64,000 bases of DNA from Moraxella bovis (GCF_002014975.1 NZ_MUXV01000022.1:62001-126000), one strand, 5' to 3'. Numbered from the stretch's first letter, positions 34,181 through 43,337 are shown. Notes: a model not told the origin generated them from the letters alone. Numbers and translations are program-made.

Positions 34181-35503
34181 ATGATACCCGACTCTGACAT
34201 TCATGCGGTGATTCATCTAAGTTCCACGGCGGTTTATACTGTTGTGGGATATTTTGACGTTCATCATAAAAAAACCCAAATCATGGGGCTTGGACTTGCC
34301 AAAACGGACGCGTTTTTTGGTGGTCAAATCGTCAATCGTGAACATCTACTCAGTGCCATTCATAAGTCGTTGCGAGAAGCAATTGACATGGCAGGCGTGC
34401 AAGTCTCTTATGTCGGGCTGTCTTTTGCCAGTCCTGCGATGATGGGCGAGAATGGCATTCAAGATAAAATCATCACAGGACAAAATCCCACGGGCGACAC
34501 CCTTGGACGTAAGATAAGCCATGATGATGTTCGGGATATTTTAAATGATGCCAAGGTAGGACTGGCACAAAAAGGACATAAAGACGTGCAGTTGTGCCAA
34601 CAGCGTTTTTGGCTTGATGATGACCAAAGTGGCAAAGATGTTGTGGGCATGTTGGCTCATAAACTGACCGTTGGCTATCATCTTATCAGCGTGCCTAGCA
34701 TGTTTTATGCCCAAATCAAGGATTTGATGGTCTCAAATAACCTAGAAGTTCATCCCATGTTTTTTGATGGGATAACCAGCAGTGAATACGCCCTAAGCAG
34801 TGATGAAAAACAGCGTGGTGTGTGCTTTATTGACATCGGTGCAGCACTCACCAAAGTGTGCCTGTACCAAGAAGGCATGCTGCTCTACACTCGCTGTCTG
34901 CCTGTGGGTGGGCAACTGGTGGACATGGACATCGCCAGTACGCTTGGACTGACTTTATTAGAAGCTGAATCTTTAAAAAAACATCACGGCTCAGCGAACG
35001 CCAGCAAACAAAGCAAAAGTGATTTTATCACGCTTAAAAAACGTCATCATGACAGCGAATTGACGGTTCATTTGTATAAACTTGCCAGTATCATTGAAGC
35101 ACGTTATCTGGCACTGCTATACGAGATTTTTGATGAATTGACCGCCAAAGGACTGGACCAGTTCATGGACATGGGCGTGGTGTTGGCAGGTGGCGGGGCG
35201 GACATGAGGGATTTGCCCAGCTTGATAGAAAGACAGTTTGGTGTCAGCGTACGTCAAATGGACATTAACCCAAAGGTGGCGGTGCATACTGAACTGCTTA
35301 GCGATGATGATATCGGGCTTTTAAAAACACATCTGTCCGACCCGAAATTACATAGTATCATCGGGGCACTCATGTATTATCAAAGTGAGCAGTATGCTCG
35401 CGATGAGCGTGGGCAGTTTGGCGATTTGGATAGAGTGGGCTTTTTTGGTCGTGTTGGGCAAAAATGCCAATCATGGTTTGATAAATTAAGACAGCTACTG
35501 TGA
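34181..35503 (+). CDS. ftsA: Cell division protein FtsA
   Basis: FtsA is the actin-like protein that tethers FtsZ to the membrane and recruits later division proteins. It has 440 residues. The early phosphate motif shows as HLSSTAVYTVVGYF near residue 9, the second as FIDIGAALTKVCLY near residue 213, and the adenosine motif as GVVLAGGGADMRDLPSL near residue 329. The C-terminal amphipathic membrane-targeting helix is CQSWFDKLRQLL. The 1C-domain segment LLSAIHKSLREAIDMAG is present. The gene starts 105 bp after ftsQ. Confidence 0.95.
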   Translation: MIPDSDIHAVIHLSSTAVYTVVGYFDVHHKKTQIMGLGLAKTDAFFGGQIVNREHLLSAIHKSLREAIDMAGVQVSYVGLSFASPAMMGENGIQDKIITGQNPTGDTLGRKISHDDVRDILNDAKVGLAQKGHKDVQLCQQRFWLDDDQSGKDVVGMLAHKLTVGYHLISVPSMFYAQIKDLMVSNNLEVHPMFFDGITSSEYALSSDEKQRGVCFIDIGAALTKVCLYQEGMLLYTRCLPVGGQLVDMDIASTLGLTLLEAESLKKHHGSANASKQSKSDFITLKKRHHDSELTVHLYKLASIIEARYLALLYEIFDELTAKGLDQFMDMGVVLAGGGADMRDLPSLIERQFGVSVRQMDINPKVAVHTELLSDDDIGLLKTHLSDPKLHSIIGALMYYQSEQYARDERGQFGDLDRVGFFGRVGQKCQSWFDKLRQLL

Positions 35504-35628
35504 TGATATTGCGATTTTAAAGGTTAGGGTAAAAGATAATAAACGTCTATCTTGGCTACATTTGCCCATTAACAGCTTATTTCAAGCCAATCATTCACCC
35601 TGCTATTTAATATGGGGTGAATTGGTGT

Positions 35629-35634
35629 TATAAT
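35629..35634 (+). promoter_or_regulatory. Extended -10 promoter element of ftsZ
   Basis: TGTTATAAT (extended -10, TATAAT at 35629-35634) lies 49 bp before the ftsZ ATG. The -35 region (TTTAAT near 35606) is weak. Confidence 0.5.
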
Positions 35635-35682
35635 ATCAAAATAGTTTCTATGTCAATATGATAAAAGAATTCGGAGAAATAA

Positions 35683-36867
35683 ATGTCTAAATATGGTCTT
35701 GATACAGATGACGGTCAAGTAAACTACGGTAAAGCACGCTTTATCGTTTTTGGTGTGGGGGGCGGTGGCGGTAATGCGGTCGAGCATATGGTGCAAGAAG
35801 GTCTTAATGGGGTGACATTTGTCGCTGCCAACACTGACCGTACCGCTCTTGATAATCTGACCGTGCCACACAAGATTCAGCTTGGCTCGGAAGGTTTGGG
35901 TGCAGGTGGTAATCCTGAGGAAGGTCGCCGTTATGCCGAAGAAGACGAAGATGAAATTCGCTCGATGTTAGATGGCTATAATATGGTATTTATCACCGCA
36001 GGCATGGGTGGTGGTACAGGCACGGGTGCCGCTCCTGTGGTGGCTCGTGTTGCCAAAGAGATGGGTATTTTGACTGTTGCTGTGGTAACCACGCCATTTG
36101 ACTTTGAAGGCAAAAAACGCATGAAGTCTGCCAAAGATGGCGTTAGCCAACTAACAGAGCTTGTGGATGCCATCATTACCATTCCTAACCAAAAATTGTT
36201 GAAGATTTATAAGCAAATCTCTTTTACAGATGCTCTTAAAAAAGCCGATGACGTACTTTTGCATGCGGTGAGTGGCTTGGTGCAAATCGTGGATACGGCG
36301 GATAACGTGGTGATTAACACCGATTTTAGAGACGTGCGTACTGCCATGACTGCCAAAGGCTATGCGATGATGGGTATCGGTCGTGCCAGTGGCGATGACC
36401 GTGCCAGACAAGCTGCCGAGAAAGCCATTCGCTCACCACTGCTTGATGACATTCGCCTTGAAAATGCCAAGGGGCTGTTGGTGAACATTACCGCAGCTGA
36501 GCTGATGATGAGTGAGCCTGAGGAGATTGCCGAAGCGTTGTCATCGATTGCTGACCTAGAAGAAGGTAATATCTTCTATGGCTATGTCCAAGATGAGAGC
36601 ATGGGCGATGAGATTCATGTTACAGTTATCGCTACGGGTTTGACCTTGGATGACCGTCCAAAAGTCGCTGTACAACAAGCTCCGATTCAGAACCTACAAA
36701 CTGCCCCCGCAGGTCATGTCAGTGCCTTGGAGAGTAGGCAGCAAGCACAACAGGCTCAACCACAGGCACAGTCAGTGCAAGCACAGGCTCAGCCACAGAC
36801 CGCTCCACAGGTCAAGACACGCATTGATGTGAATAGTTACCTAAAATCACAACAGCATAATAAGTGA
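35683..36867 (+). CDS. ftsZ: Cell division protein FtsZ
   Basis: FtsZ is the tubulin-like GTPase that forms the division ring. The 394 residues include VGGGGGNAVEHM at residue 26, the tubulin signature GMGGGTGTGAAPVVA near residue 107, and the T7 loop with NTDFRDVRT. After residue 320 a Gln/Ala-rich linker leads to the C-terminal peptide RIDVNSYLKSQQ, which binds FtsA and ZipA. AGGAGA-like GGAGAAAT lies before the ATG. A terminator follows, so ftsZ ends the cluster; lpxC is not adjacent. Confidence 0.98.
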   Translation: MSKYGLDTDDGQVNYGKARFIVFGVGGGGGNAVEHMVQEGLNGVTFVAANTDRTALDNLTVPHKIQLGSEGLGAGGNPEEGRRYAEEDEDEIRSMLDGYNMVFITAGMGGGTGTGAAPVVARVAKEMGILTVAVVTTPFDFEGKKRMKSAKDGVSQLTELVDAIITIPNQKLLKIYKQISFTDALKKADDVLLHAVSGLVQIVDTADNVVINTDFRDVRTAMTAKGYAMMGIGRASGDDRARQAAEKAIRSPLLDDIRLENAKGLLVNITAAELMMSEPEEIAEALSSIADLEEGNIFYGYVQDESMGDEIHVTVIATGLTLDDRPKVAVQQAPIQNLQTAPAGHVSALESRQQAQQAQPQAQSVQAQAQPQTAPQVKTRIDVNSYLKSQQHNK

Positions 36868-36881
36868 TATGTTCTTTGTGT

Positions 36882-36904
36882 AAACCCTACCATCGGTGGG
36901 GTTT
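36882..36904 (+). terminator. Terminator of ftsZ
   Basis: AAACCCTACC (36882-36891) pairs with GGTGGGGTTT (36895-36904), with one T-G pair and a 3-base loop, followed by TTGTTTT. Confidence 0.75.
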
Positions 36905-36952
36905 TGTTTTATTTGACGGTAAAAATAAACAGTAAAATGAGATAAATAATCT

Positions 36953-37846
36953 ATGATAAAAGTGGACTTGCACAGTCACAGCACCCGCTCTGATGGCACA
37001 TTCGCCCCTGCCCATGTAGTCAAGTTGGCTCATGAGATGGGCATTGAAGTTTTTGCCTTGACCGACCATGACACCACCGCTGGCATTGATGAAGCACGGC
37101 AAATGGCAAATGAGCTAGGCATGCGTTTGATTGATGGGGCGGAGATTAGTTGTCATCATCAGATGAATGGTGGCTATGGCAAAAATAAATCCACAACCAA
37201 GACTATTCATGTGGTCGCCCTTAATTTTAAGGATAAAGAGCGATTAAATCAAAAACTTAACCATTTACAAAACTCTCGGGAAACTCGTGGTCATGCCATT
37301 GTGGTAAAGATGGCGAAAATATTGGCAGACATGGCGGATTTTGCTCATATTGATGATCAGGTATTATGGCAAGCGGTATTGGGTAAGGCAAACGGCAATG
37401 CCAAAGCCGTGGGACGGGCTCATATTGGACAAGTATTATTTGAACTGGGTGTGGTGCGGACGGTGCAAGATGCTTTTGATAAATATCTGGCGGATAATAA
37501 GCCAGCTTATGTTGCCATTGATAGCTTAACCATGGGTCAGACCATAGAGCTTATCCATGAATGTGGTGGGATTTCGGTACTGGCTCACCCCACTCGCTAT
37601 GATTTGTCCGCCACTCGTGTGCGTAAGCTCATCGCTGACTTTGCCATGCTAGGTGGTCAGGCGGTTGAGTTGCCCAGCCCTAGCGAGCCCATGTCTACCC
37701 GAGCGATGATAGACAGATGTGTAGCAGAGCATGGATTCATGGTGTCGGTGGGGTCGGATTTTCATGGGGCAAACATGCCATGGCGAAAACTTGGACAAGT
37801 CGCCACACCTAAGGCGGAGCAGGTGGGAGTGTGGGAGCGGTTTTAA
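36953..37846 (+). CDS. rnm: PHP-domain 5'-3' exoribonuclease RNase AM
   Basis: This 297-residue PHP-family phosphoesterase is of the YciV/TrpH group, identified as RNase AM, which trims 5' ends of small RNA fragments and rRNA and degrades short oligonucleotides. Metal-binding motifs are DLHSHSTRSDGT near residue 5, LTDHDTTAGIDEA near residue 36, the Glu in GAEISCHH, AHPTRYD, and SDFHG near the C-terminus. Its end overlaps the convergent truD stop by 4 bases. Confidence 0.9.
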   Translation: MIKVDLHSHSTRSDGTFAPAHVVKLAHEMGIEVFALTDHDTTAGIDEARQMANELGMRLIDGAEISCHHQMNGGYGKNKSTTKTIHVVALNFKDKERLNQKLNHLQNSRETRGHAIVVKMAKILADMADFAHIDDQVLWQAVLGKANGNAKAVGRAHIGQVLFELGVVRTVQDAFDKYLADNKPAYVAIDSLTMGQTIELIHECGGISVLAHPTRYDLSATRVRKLIADFAMLGGQAVELPSPSEPMSTRAMIDRCVAEHGFMVSVGSDFHGANMPWRKLGQVATPKAEQVGVWERF

Positions 37847-38925
37847 CGGTTCTCGACCAAATTCTCACACAAAGCAAACAGCACACTGGTGGCAAAACTG
37901 CCAGTGGGCAACTCAAAGTCTAGCGTTAGACTGTCATCATGCCATTGCCAGTCAAGCTCACAAACCCTTAGACGTAAGGGGCGTTGAGCCAGTTTGACCC
38001 CGACTTTTAAGAGTCCATTTTTGATAAGCTCAAATTCATCTTGTGCCAATACCGCCTGATAAATGCGTAGGCTCTCATCGGTATTTTTTGGCTCGCCCAC
38101 CCCAAACAGTGGGGCGGTGGGATGAATGTCCTGCTCTGATACTCGTCGAATTATCTCATCGTCAATGTCGGCACAAAAAATAGAACCCGCCCCGTCTAGG
38201 TTGAACACATCTCCTGTCACTGCCTTATTCCAACACCCAAGCCGTACTCGCTCACTAAGCAAGGCATTAAACAGCATGCTTCTGGCGGATGACACATATA
38301 GGCTGTGCTTATCCATGTCTTTTTTAAAGGGCTTATAAGGCTTGGCAGATGAGAGTATTTTTTCAAAAAAGGCTTTGGCTTGATTGATGTTATCGCCATC
38401 ACACCCAAAGCGTTGCTCGCCAAAATAGTTTGGCACGCCTGCCTGCTTGATATGAGTAAGCTGTGCATTGATGGCGGATATCTCACCTGCCACTTGTCTT
38501 AGCGTAATGGTAAAGGCATTGGCTTTGTGCGTGCCACGGTGGAGTTTTTTGTCGTGCCAGTGATGAGCGATGAGCGTTAGGCTTTCACCCTCTTTTAAAT
38601 GGTTTTTGACACACTCATCAAACTCTAATGCAGGCATACCACGCTTGGGCAATCTTAGGCTAAACCATTGATACGTCTGGGCATGGCGGTCTTTTAGTCC
38701 CGAGTAGCCGACATCACGCATGGCAATGCCCGCCCAGTCCGCCAAAAGTTTGGCAACAAAGGCGGTGTTCATACCGACTTTGCAGACATGCACCCACAAA
38801 TGCTCGCCTTGCCCACTAAAATCAACAGTCATCAGCTCTTTGACGATAAAATCAGTAGGATAAGTCTTAAAATCAGCCGAGATGATGGCAGGAGCAAAAG
38901 GGCGATGTAGGGCGTGATGAGTCAT
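37843..38925 (-). CDS. truD: tRNA pseudouridine(13) synthase TruD
   Basis: TruD converts U13 of tRNA-Glu to pseudouridine. It has 360 residues from the ATG at 38925 (MTHHALHRPFAPA), with AAGAG upstream; the frame continues open to 39018. The catalytic Asp lies in GYSGLKDRHAQTYQWFS near residue 80. Others are NYFGEQRFGCDGDNI and the inserted TRUD domain before LRLRVCELDWQW. The N-terminal FIVKELMTVDFSGQGEHLW is the family pattern (F-V-E-E-like here with K-E). Confidence 0.94.
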   Translation of the reverse strand: MTHHALHRPFAPAIISADFKTYPTDFIVKELMTVDFSGQGEHLWVHVCKVGMNTAFVAKLLADWAGIAMRDVGYSGLKDRHAQTYQWFSLRLPKRGMPALEFDECVKNHLKEGESLTLIAHHWHDKKLHRGTHKANAFTITLRQVAGEISAINAQLTHIKQAGVPNYFGEQRFGCDGDNINQAKAFFEKILSSAKPYKPFKKDMDKHSLYVSSARSMLFNALLSERVRLGCWNKAVTGDVFNLDGAGSIFCADIDDEIIRRVSEQDIHPTAPLFGVGEPKNTDESLRIYQAVLAQDEFELIKNGLLKVGVKLAQRPLRLRVCELDWQWHDDSLTLDFELPTGSFATSVLFALCENLVENR

Positions 38926-38967
38926 GACAATTCTCTTAAAATTTAGGGCGTGACTGCTTATAAATTG

Positions 38968-38998
38968 AAAAACGCTCAAGCACAGACTCGAGCGTTTG
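38968..38998. terminator. Hairpin between cah and truD
   Basis: AAACGCTC (about 38971-38978) pairs with GAGCGTTT (38990-38997) ahead of a T-rich stretch on the plus strand side. It lies after the carbonic anhydrase gene and before the truD start, so it may end cah transcription. Confidence 0.5.
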
Positions 38999-39058
38999 TA
39001 TTTTAGCATGACTGTCAAGTGTTGCCAATTATTCTACCACATAGACAGTACGGTCACC

Positions 39059-39826
39059 TTATGGCTGTACAGGGCGATTGTTGCCGTTGTAGAGCTTGCC
39101 AAGGTTATTTAGCTGTTCGCTGTCGGCACTGATTGGCTTGGCTTTTAGTAGCCATTGCACTTGCTCTGAGCATGGTGGGGTAGTAAGTGAGCCGTTATAG
39201 GCATAAGTTTTGCTGTCTTTGAGCATGATGGTGGAGACATCAAAGGTGGAGAGTATGCCTTTATATTTGCTGTCTTTGGATAGGTCGGTTAGGATTCTGC
39301 CAAGATTGATATTGGTTGCCCCCTTTTCTACCAAGACGCCAACCACCGCCAAACCGCCATTGGCATTTTGATGAACAAAGTGAATCTCCAACGGATAAAA
39401 CGCATTCATCACGGTGTGTTCACTAGGTACATGGTAGTGAAATTGTAGCAATTTATAGTCCACGCCATTGACATTTAGGGCGTTTTTGTCATCTTTGACA
39501 TTAAAGACGATGGTGTGACCGTTGTTTTTAACTTCAAAATCGCTGGCGGTGTAGCTCGGGGTTAGGGTAAAGTTGCCTTGTGAGTCAGGGCGTGGCTTGA
39601 CTACGGTGTCGATGTTAATGGGTGACTGCTCTACGACTGTGCCACACAGTTTGTTCACTTCTAGGTCGCCCCATTTTTCTAGATGGGCATAGTCCCAGCC
39701 GTGGTCATGGTCGTGATGATGGTCATGGCTATAAGCATGAGCGTGTTCAGGCTTGACGCTTTGGGTGGTGGTACAAGCAGATAAGGCTAGGGCAAGTACG
39801 CTGATGGCAAGAGTAGGCTTTAACAT
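39059..39826 (-). CDS. cah: Alpha-class carbonic anhydrase, His-rich lipoprotein
   Basis: This 255-residue alpha carbonic anhydrase interconverts carbon dioxide and bicarbonate in the periplasm. It is a lipoprotein: the signal peptide ends in LALSAC with the lipidated Cys at residue 18. Residues 28-42 hold eight histidines (HAHAYSHDHHHDHDH), a probable metal-binding tail. The catalytic zinc ligands are the two His of QFHYHVPSEH and the His of EIHFVH. QSPINID and GSLTTPPCSE are family signatures. It is a monocistronic gene. Confidence 0.93.
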   Translation of the reverse strand: MLKPTLAISVLALALSACTTTQSVKPEHAHAYSHDHHHDHDHGWDYAHLEKWGDLEVNKLCGTVVEQSPINIDTVVKPRPDSQGNFTLTPSYTASDFEVKNNGHTIVFNVKDDKNALNVNGVDYKLLQFHYHVPSEHTVMNAFYPLEIHFVHQNANGGLAVVGVLVEKGATNINLGRILTDLSKDSKYKGILSTFDVSTIMLKDSKTYAYNGSLTTPPCSEQVQWLLKAKPISADSEQLNNLGKLYNGNNRPVQP

Positions 39827-40062
39827 AAGAGATTATTTTGAGCAAAATTAAAACAACTGTCTTTGGTTAAAAACTCTTACATTATATCCTAAATTTTACC
39901 TATGCGTTACCCATTTATCCCATAAAAAAACATCTCGCAACTTAATAGCAATAAATAGAAGTAAAAATGTTATTATATATCAATTCATTATTCATTAATG
40001 ATACATATCTCAACCTCCATTCCACTTATTTCAGTACCTTATTTTCAACTTGACATAAATGA

Positions 40063-40133
40063 CTGATTTGTCAAGGGTAAATGTAATTCACCCCTACAAT
40101 TCAAAAAATAATTATTAAATAATCAATAAGTTA
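40063..40133. repeat. Dispersed repeat, second copy
   Basis: This 71-bp stretch with TGATTTGTCAAGGGTAAA, TTCACCCCTACAATTC and ATAATCAATAAGTTA matches 9306-9378 closely. It abuts the left end of the MITE copy at 40135. Together they account for most of the 645-bp gap between cah and the desaturase gene; the rest (39827-40062) is AT-rich with nothing I can identify. Confidence 0.65.
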
Positions 40134-40134
40134 C

Positions 40135-40403
40135 TAGGGCATGTTGAACATTGATAACATTTTATAAAACAAGATGAGAATTTGACAATATCAATCAATT
40201 TTTGCATGAAAAATGGCTATCCGACCACTTAATCATGTAGATTTTTAAGATTTTTAAAACTTAATCTCTTAAAATTAAGCGGTCGGATTGTTTTTCATAA
40301 TAAAAACTTGTCTGATAGAAAACTCACAGCCTTTGTTTTTTCCTTGAAAAACGTGCGATTTTTCTTATTTTTCATTGCAAATACCAATGTTTAACACGCC
40401 CTA
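40135..40403. mobile_element. Short inverted-repeat element (MITE-like), copy 5
   Basis: This is a 269-bp element with near-perfect ends, TAGGGCATGTTGAACATTG and its complement CAATGTTTAACACGCCCTA, TA at both ends. The interior has GCATGAAAAATGGCTATCC, GACCACTTAA and AAGCGGTCGGATTG. It is the best-preserved pair of terminal repeats in the window. Confidence 0.82.
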
Positions 40404-40471
40404 TTTTAATTTGAGATTGGAGTAAAGAGAGTAAATCTAAATCTACCCTCTTAATGGATTAATCTGCCCAA

Positions 40472-41653
40472 TCAACCCTTAACGGCTTTACCTTTTAATT
40501 GCATAAAGGCTTGTTCTACACGTTCGCTGTGGTCACGGATTTTTTGTTCCACTTGGGCGAACTGTTCTTTTAGGTATTCATCAGCTTCATGCAAGCGGTT
40601 GGCAAATTCGGTGCGTTTTAGCTCCATGGATTTGGCTTTTAGGGCGTGCCATCCTTCCACGGTATTGGTAAAGGCGTCGTATTCGGCACTGATTTTGTCT
40701 TTAAACAGCATGAGTTTATCATCTAAGGACAAATCCCCACCTGCAATGCGAGCTTCGGCACGTTTAAACTGCATGGTGACTTCGGCGTGCTTGATGGTTA
40801 GGTCATCGACCGTTTTTAGCTCTTTGGCAAGACCGATTTTGGATAAGCCTGCGATGAGCCATTTGGTTGGGTCGTATTGCCACCATTTGACCCCGTTACG
40901 ATAGTCGTATTGGAAATAATGATGGTAGTTGTGATAACCTTCGCCCCAAGTAAAAATCGCCAAAATCGGGTTGTCACGGGCGGTGTTTTCATCAGTATAA
41001 GGGCGTGTGCCGAACATGTGGCACAGCGAGTTGATAAAAAAGGTAAAATGATGGGTCAGCACCATACGCAGTAGCCCCACGATGATAAATGCCCCGAGCA
41101 TGTCGCGAATGATAAGCCCGACAGCACTTAGGATGATGACATTGGTCAGTAGCACCCACAGTCCATAATGTTCATGTTGGTGTACCAGCACCTTGTCTTT
41201 TTTTAGGTCGGGGATGTTTTTGTAGTCGTATTGACCGCTGGGGTATTTTTTTAACATCCACTGCATGTGGCTAAACCAAAAACCACGACGTGCCGAGTAG
41301 GGGTCATCATATTCATCATCGACATGGCGGTGATGGACACGATGTCCTGAACACCAGTCAAAGGCAGAGCTTTGTACCGCTAAGGTCGCCCCGATAAGCA
41401 AAAAATATTTGACAGCGGGGTGGGCTTCATAGGACTTATGGGCAAATAAGCGGTGATAGCCTGCGGTGATAGACAGCCCCGTCCACGCCATAAACAGCGA
41501 AAAGGCAATCCACAGGGCAGGGCTGGTGTCGTGCGTCCACAGATACCACGGCACCAAAATCAAGGCGAGCAAGGGCGTGCTGATAAGAAAAACAGCAGGC
41601 ACCCAGTTAATGGGGGGATTTTCAAAATCTTGGGGATTGTGTTTGGCAGTCAT
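40472..41653 (-). CDS. Membrane acyl-CoA/acyl-lipid delta-9 desaturase
   Basis: This 393-residue membrane desaturase inserts a cis double bond in saturated acyl chains, controlling membrane fluidity. The three histidine boxes of stearoyl-CoA-type di-iron desaturases are HRLFAH near residue 66, HRVHHRH near residue 103 and EGYHNYHH near residue 240. Four membrane helices flank them. The C-terminal 100 residues form a charged helical tail rich in Lys, Glu and Ala. I start at the ATG 41653 because ACAGGAAA lies upstream; the frame is open to 41728. It is divergent from a TetR regulator. Confidence 0.9.
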   Translation of the reverse strand: MTAKHNPQDFENPPINWVPAVFLISTPLLALILVPWYLWTHDTSPALWIAFSLFMAWTGLSITAGYHRLFAHKSYEAHPAVKYFLLIGATLAVQSSAFDWCSGHRVHHRHVDDEYDDPYSARRGFWFSHMQWMLKKYPSGQYDYKNIPDLKKDKVLVHQHEHYGLWVLLTNVIILSAVGLIIRDMLGAFIIVGLLRMVLTHHFTFFINSLCHMFGTRPYTDENTARDNPILAIFTWGEGYHNYHHYFQYDYRNGVKWWQYDPTKWLIAGLSKIGLAKELKTVDDLTIKHAEVTMQFKRAEARIAGGDLSLDDKLMLFKDKISAEYDAFTNTVEGWHALKAKSMELKRTEFANRLHEADEYLKEQFAQVEQKIRDHSERVEQAFMQLKGKAVKG

Positions 41654-41686
41654 GGTGTTTTCCTGTGTTGCCTGTTTTGGCGTGCT

Positions 41687-41715
41687 ATTATACATGAATT
41701 TGCTAAAGATGTGAA
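41687..41715 (-). promoter_or_regulatory. Sigma-70 promoter of the desaturase gene
   Basis: On the minus strand TTCACA (41710-41715) and TATAAT (41687-41692) are separated by 17 bp. The start codon is 34 bp further on. A GTGAACG half-site (41711-41717) overlaps the -35 box. Confidence 0.7.
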
Positions 41716-41742
41716 CGCCCATACACAAAAAAATTTATTAAA

Positions 41743-41760
41743 AATGAACATTTGTTAAGC
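41743..41760. promoter_or_regulatory. DesT/FabR-like operator upstream of the desaturase gene
   Basis: AATGAACATTTGTTAAGC matches the published DesT operator AGTGAACGCTTGTTGACT at TGAAC and TTGTT with the same spacing. It lies 28 bp upstream of the -35 box. The divergent TetR-family gene is the obvious candidate to bind it. This is a sequence match only. Confidence 0.5.
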
Positions 41761-41914
41761 AATAAAAAGTGATTGTTTTTTAATAATTTTTTATCAAAAT
41801 TTTGGGAATGAATGGTGTGTGGTAGGGTGGTTGTTTTTAACATATTTCACAATGTTTAAAATTTTGTTATAATTGAGAGAATTTTACATTTTTGCCCACT
41901 CAGGGAATTAAGAC

Positions 41915-42673
41915 ATGAGCAGTCGTAAAGAACAGTTTGAGCACCGAGAACGGCAGATTTTGGCGACTGCTGAACAGTTGTTATTAGAATCAGGCGATTA
42001 TGATTTGACTTTGGACAGTTTGGCACGCCATTTGGATTTGGCAAAGGGGACGTTGTACAAGCATTTTGTGAGTAAGGATGAGTTACTGCTAAGACTACTC
42101 ATAGAGTACGAAAAACGCTTGTATGAGATGAACGCCATCGATGACGGGGTGGGGGCGGGCGTGGCTCGCATGGTGCTACAACTGCTTTTGCGTCCACAGC
42201 GAGCGATGATGTTTCACCACCTAGAAGATAAGCTGTCATCGACAGCGTCGGGGCTAAACCGTCTGTTCGGTGAGCTGTATAAGATTCGCCGTGAACGCAT
42301 GAAGCGTATTTATGAGATTGCCGAGCGGTATCTGTCTGAGCAGAACAGCACCATGGCGACCCGAGATTTTTTGGCAAGCATTTGGGCGTTGGGACAAGGC
42401 GGGGCAGGGCTGTTAAATTCTAGCTTTTATCAGCGTTATCTGGGTGACAGAGACACCTTAAAGTATGCCTTTGTCGTGCAAATGCTGGACTTACCAAAAC
42501 TCTACACCCAGGACATTGTCCAACATGCTGTTAAAGACCCCAATCAAGACACTGCGGTCAAGCCAATATCGTCACAGACAAACGATGAGACGGACATTGC
42601 CCCCACCAGCGATGAGCAAGCCCCTGCTATCACGCCCAAGCTGATTAAGCCATTAACACCGCCTTTGGTGTGA
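41915..42673 (+). CDS. TetR-family transcriptional regulator, probably of the desaturase
   Basis: The 252-residue protein has an N-terminal TetR helix-turn-helix: RERQILATAEQLLLESGDYD, then LTLDSLARHLDLAKGTLYKHFVSKDELL (short parts; residues about 12-60). The C-terminal ligand domain is typical in size, with an extra disordered tail of about 55 residues rich in Pro, Thr, Asp and Gln. It diverges from the desaturase gene across a 260-bp region that holds a DesT-like operator, so it may sense acyl-CoA composition. The ligand is not known. Confidence 0.85.
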   Translation: MSSRKEQFEHRERQILATAEQLLLESGDYDLTLDSLARHLDLAKGTLYKHFVSKDELLLRLLIEYEKRLYEMNAIDDGVGAGVARMVLQLLLRPQRAMMFHHLEDKLSSTASGLNRLFGELYKIRRERMKRIYEIAERYLSEQNSTMATRDFLASIWALGQGGAGLLNSSFYQRYLGDRDTLKYAFVVQMLDLPKLYTQDIVQHAVKDPNQDTAVKPISSQTNDETDIAPTSDEQAPAITPKLIKPLTPPLV

Positions 42674-42682
42674 TTTTAATAA

Positions 42683-43018
42683 TCAGGCAAAGCCAACTTC
42701 ACGGCTGAGTGTTTCATTAATCCACTGGTTTAGGCTAATACCCTTGGCGGTAGCAGTTTCTGCGATTTTTTGATGTAACTCTTTGGGTAGGCGTGTGACA
42801 AATTTGCCACTGTACGACTGATAAGGGCTAATGCCCTGTTCTTGACATACATCTAAAAAGGCTTGCAGGGATAAAGCCCCTTGTTCATTGAGACCATCTA
42901 CGCTGTCAGCATAAAAATCTGCCCCGCCATTTAATCCGATAAACTCCCCACGAAACAGTCCTAACTCACTGTCAAAAGTGATTAAGGCTTTATGATTGTT
43001 AATTGTCATGGTGTTCAT
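42683..43018 (-). CDS. hicB: HicB-family antitoxin
   Basis: This 111-residue antitoxin has the HicB layout. The N-terminal partial RNase H-like fold begins ALITFDSELGLFRGEFIGLNG and holds DGLNEQGALSLQAFL. The C-terminal ribbon-helix-helix reads KFVTRLPKELHQKIAETA then KGISLNQWINETL. The ATG at 43018 follows CAGGAG. The gene starts inside the end of hicA (20-base overlap). HicB neutralises HicA and represses the operon. Confidence 0.88.
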   Translation of the reverse strand: MNTMTINNHKALITFDSELGLFRGEFIGLNGGADFYADSVDGLNEQGALSLQAFLDVCQEQGISPYQSYSGKFVTRLPKELHQKIAETATAKGISLNQWINETLSREVGFA

Positions 43019-43337
43019 GAGTCTGCTCCTGTTCGTCGGTTTGTTTGTCTGCGTATTCGTCTGTTTGGCTGTCGTCATCTAATGGTGTGATACCCATGCC
43101 ATCAAGCCATTTTCTAATGCTCATAACCGCACTTTTGTCAGTATTTGGGCTTGGGTGTGGGCGATGAAAAACCATGACTTGCCCGTTTAGCGCCACAGCC
43201 ATGCGTGAACCTGCTCGCTCAGAGATGTCCGCCCCTAATGCTACAAATAAGGCCTCAATGTCCTTAAATTTGATGTTGGCGGATATGGGATTTTTAAAAA
43301 TGGCTTGTAGGGTCTTTTGGTGTTTCTTTTGAACGAT
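42999..43337 (-). pseudogene. hicA: HicA-like toxin gene without a standard start codon
   Basis: The frame reads VQKKHQKTLQAIF, IKFKDIEALFVALGADISERAGSR (in short parts) and VMVFHRPHPSPNT, matching HicA-type toxins found before HicB. In relatives of this group the protein starts with MVQKKHQ. Here the codon before VQKK (43335-43337) is ATC, and no ATG, GTG or TTG occurs until 43202, inside the domain. A stop lies 9 bases upstream of ATC. The tail after GMGITPLDDD is long and rich in Asp, Glu, Gln and His. It is either inactivated or started at ATC. Confidence 0.6.

Noticed and set aside
38944..38952. TAGGGCGTG near truD resembling an element end
   Set aside because: The inner element blocks are absent and no second end is nearby, so chance is likely.
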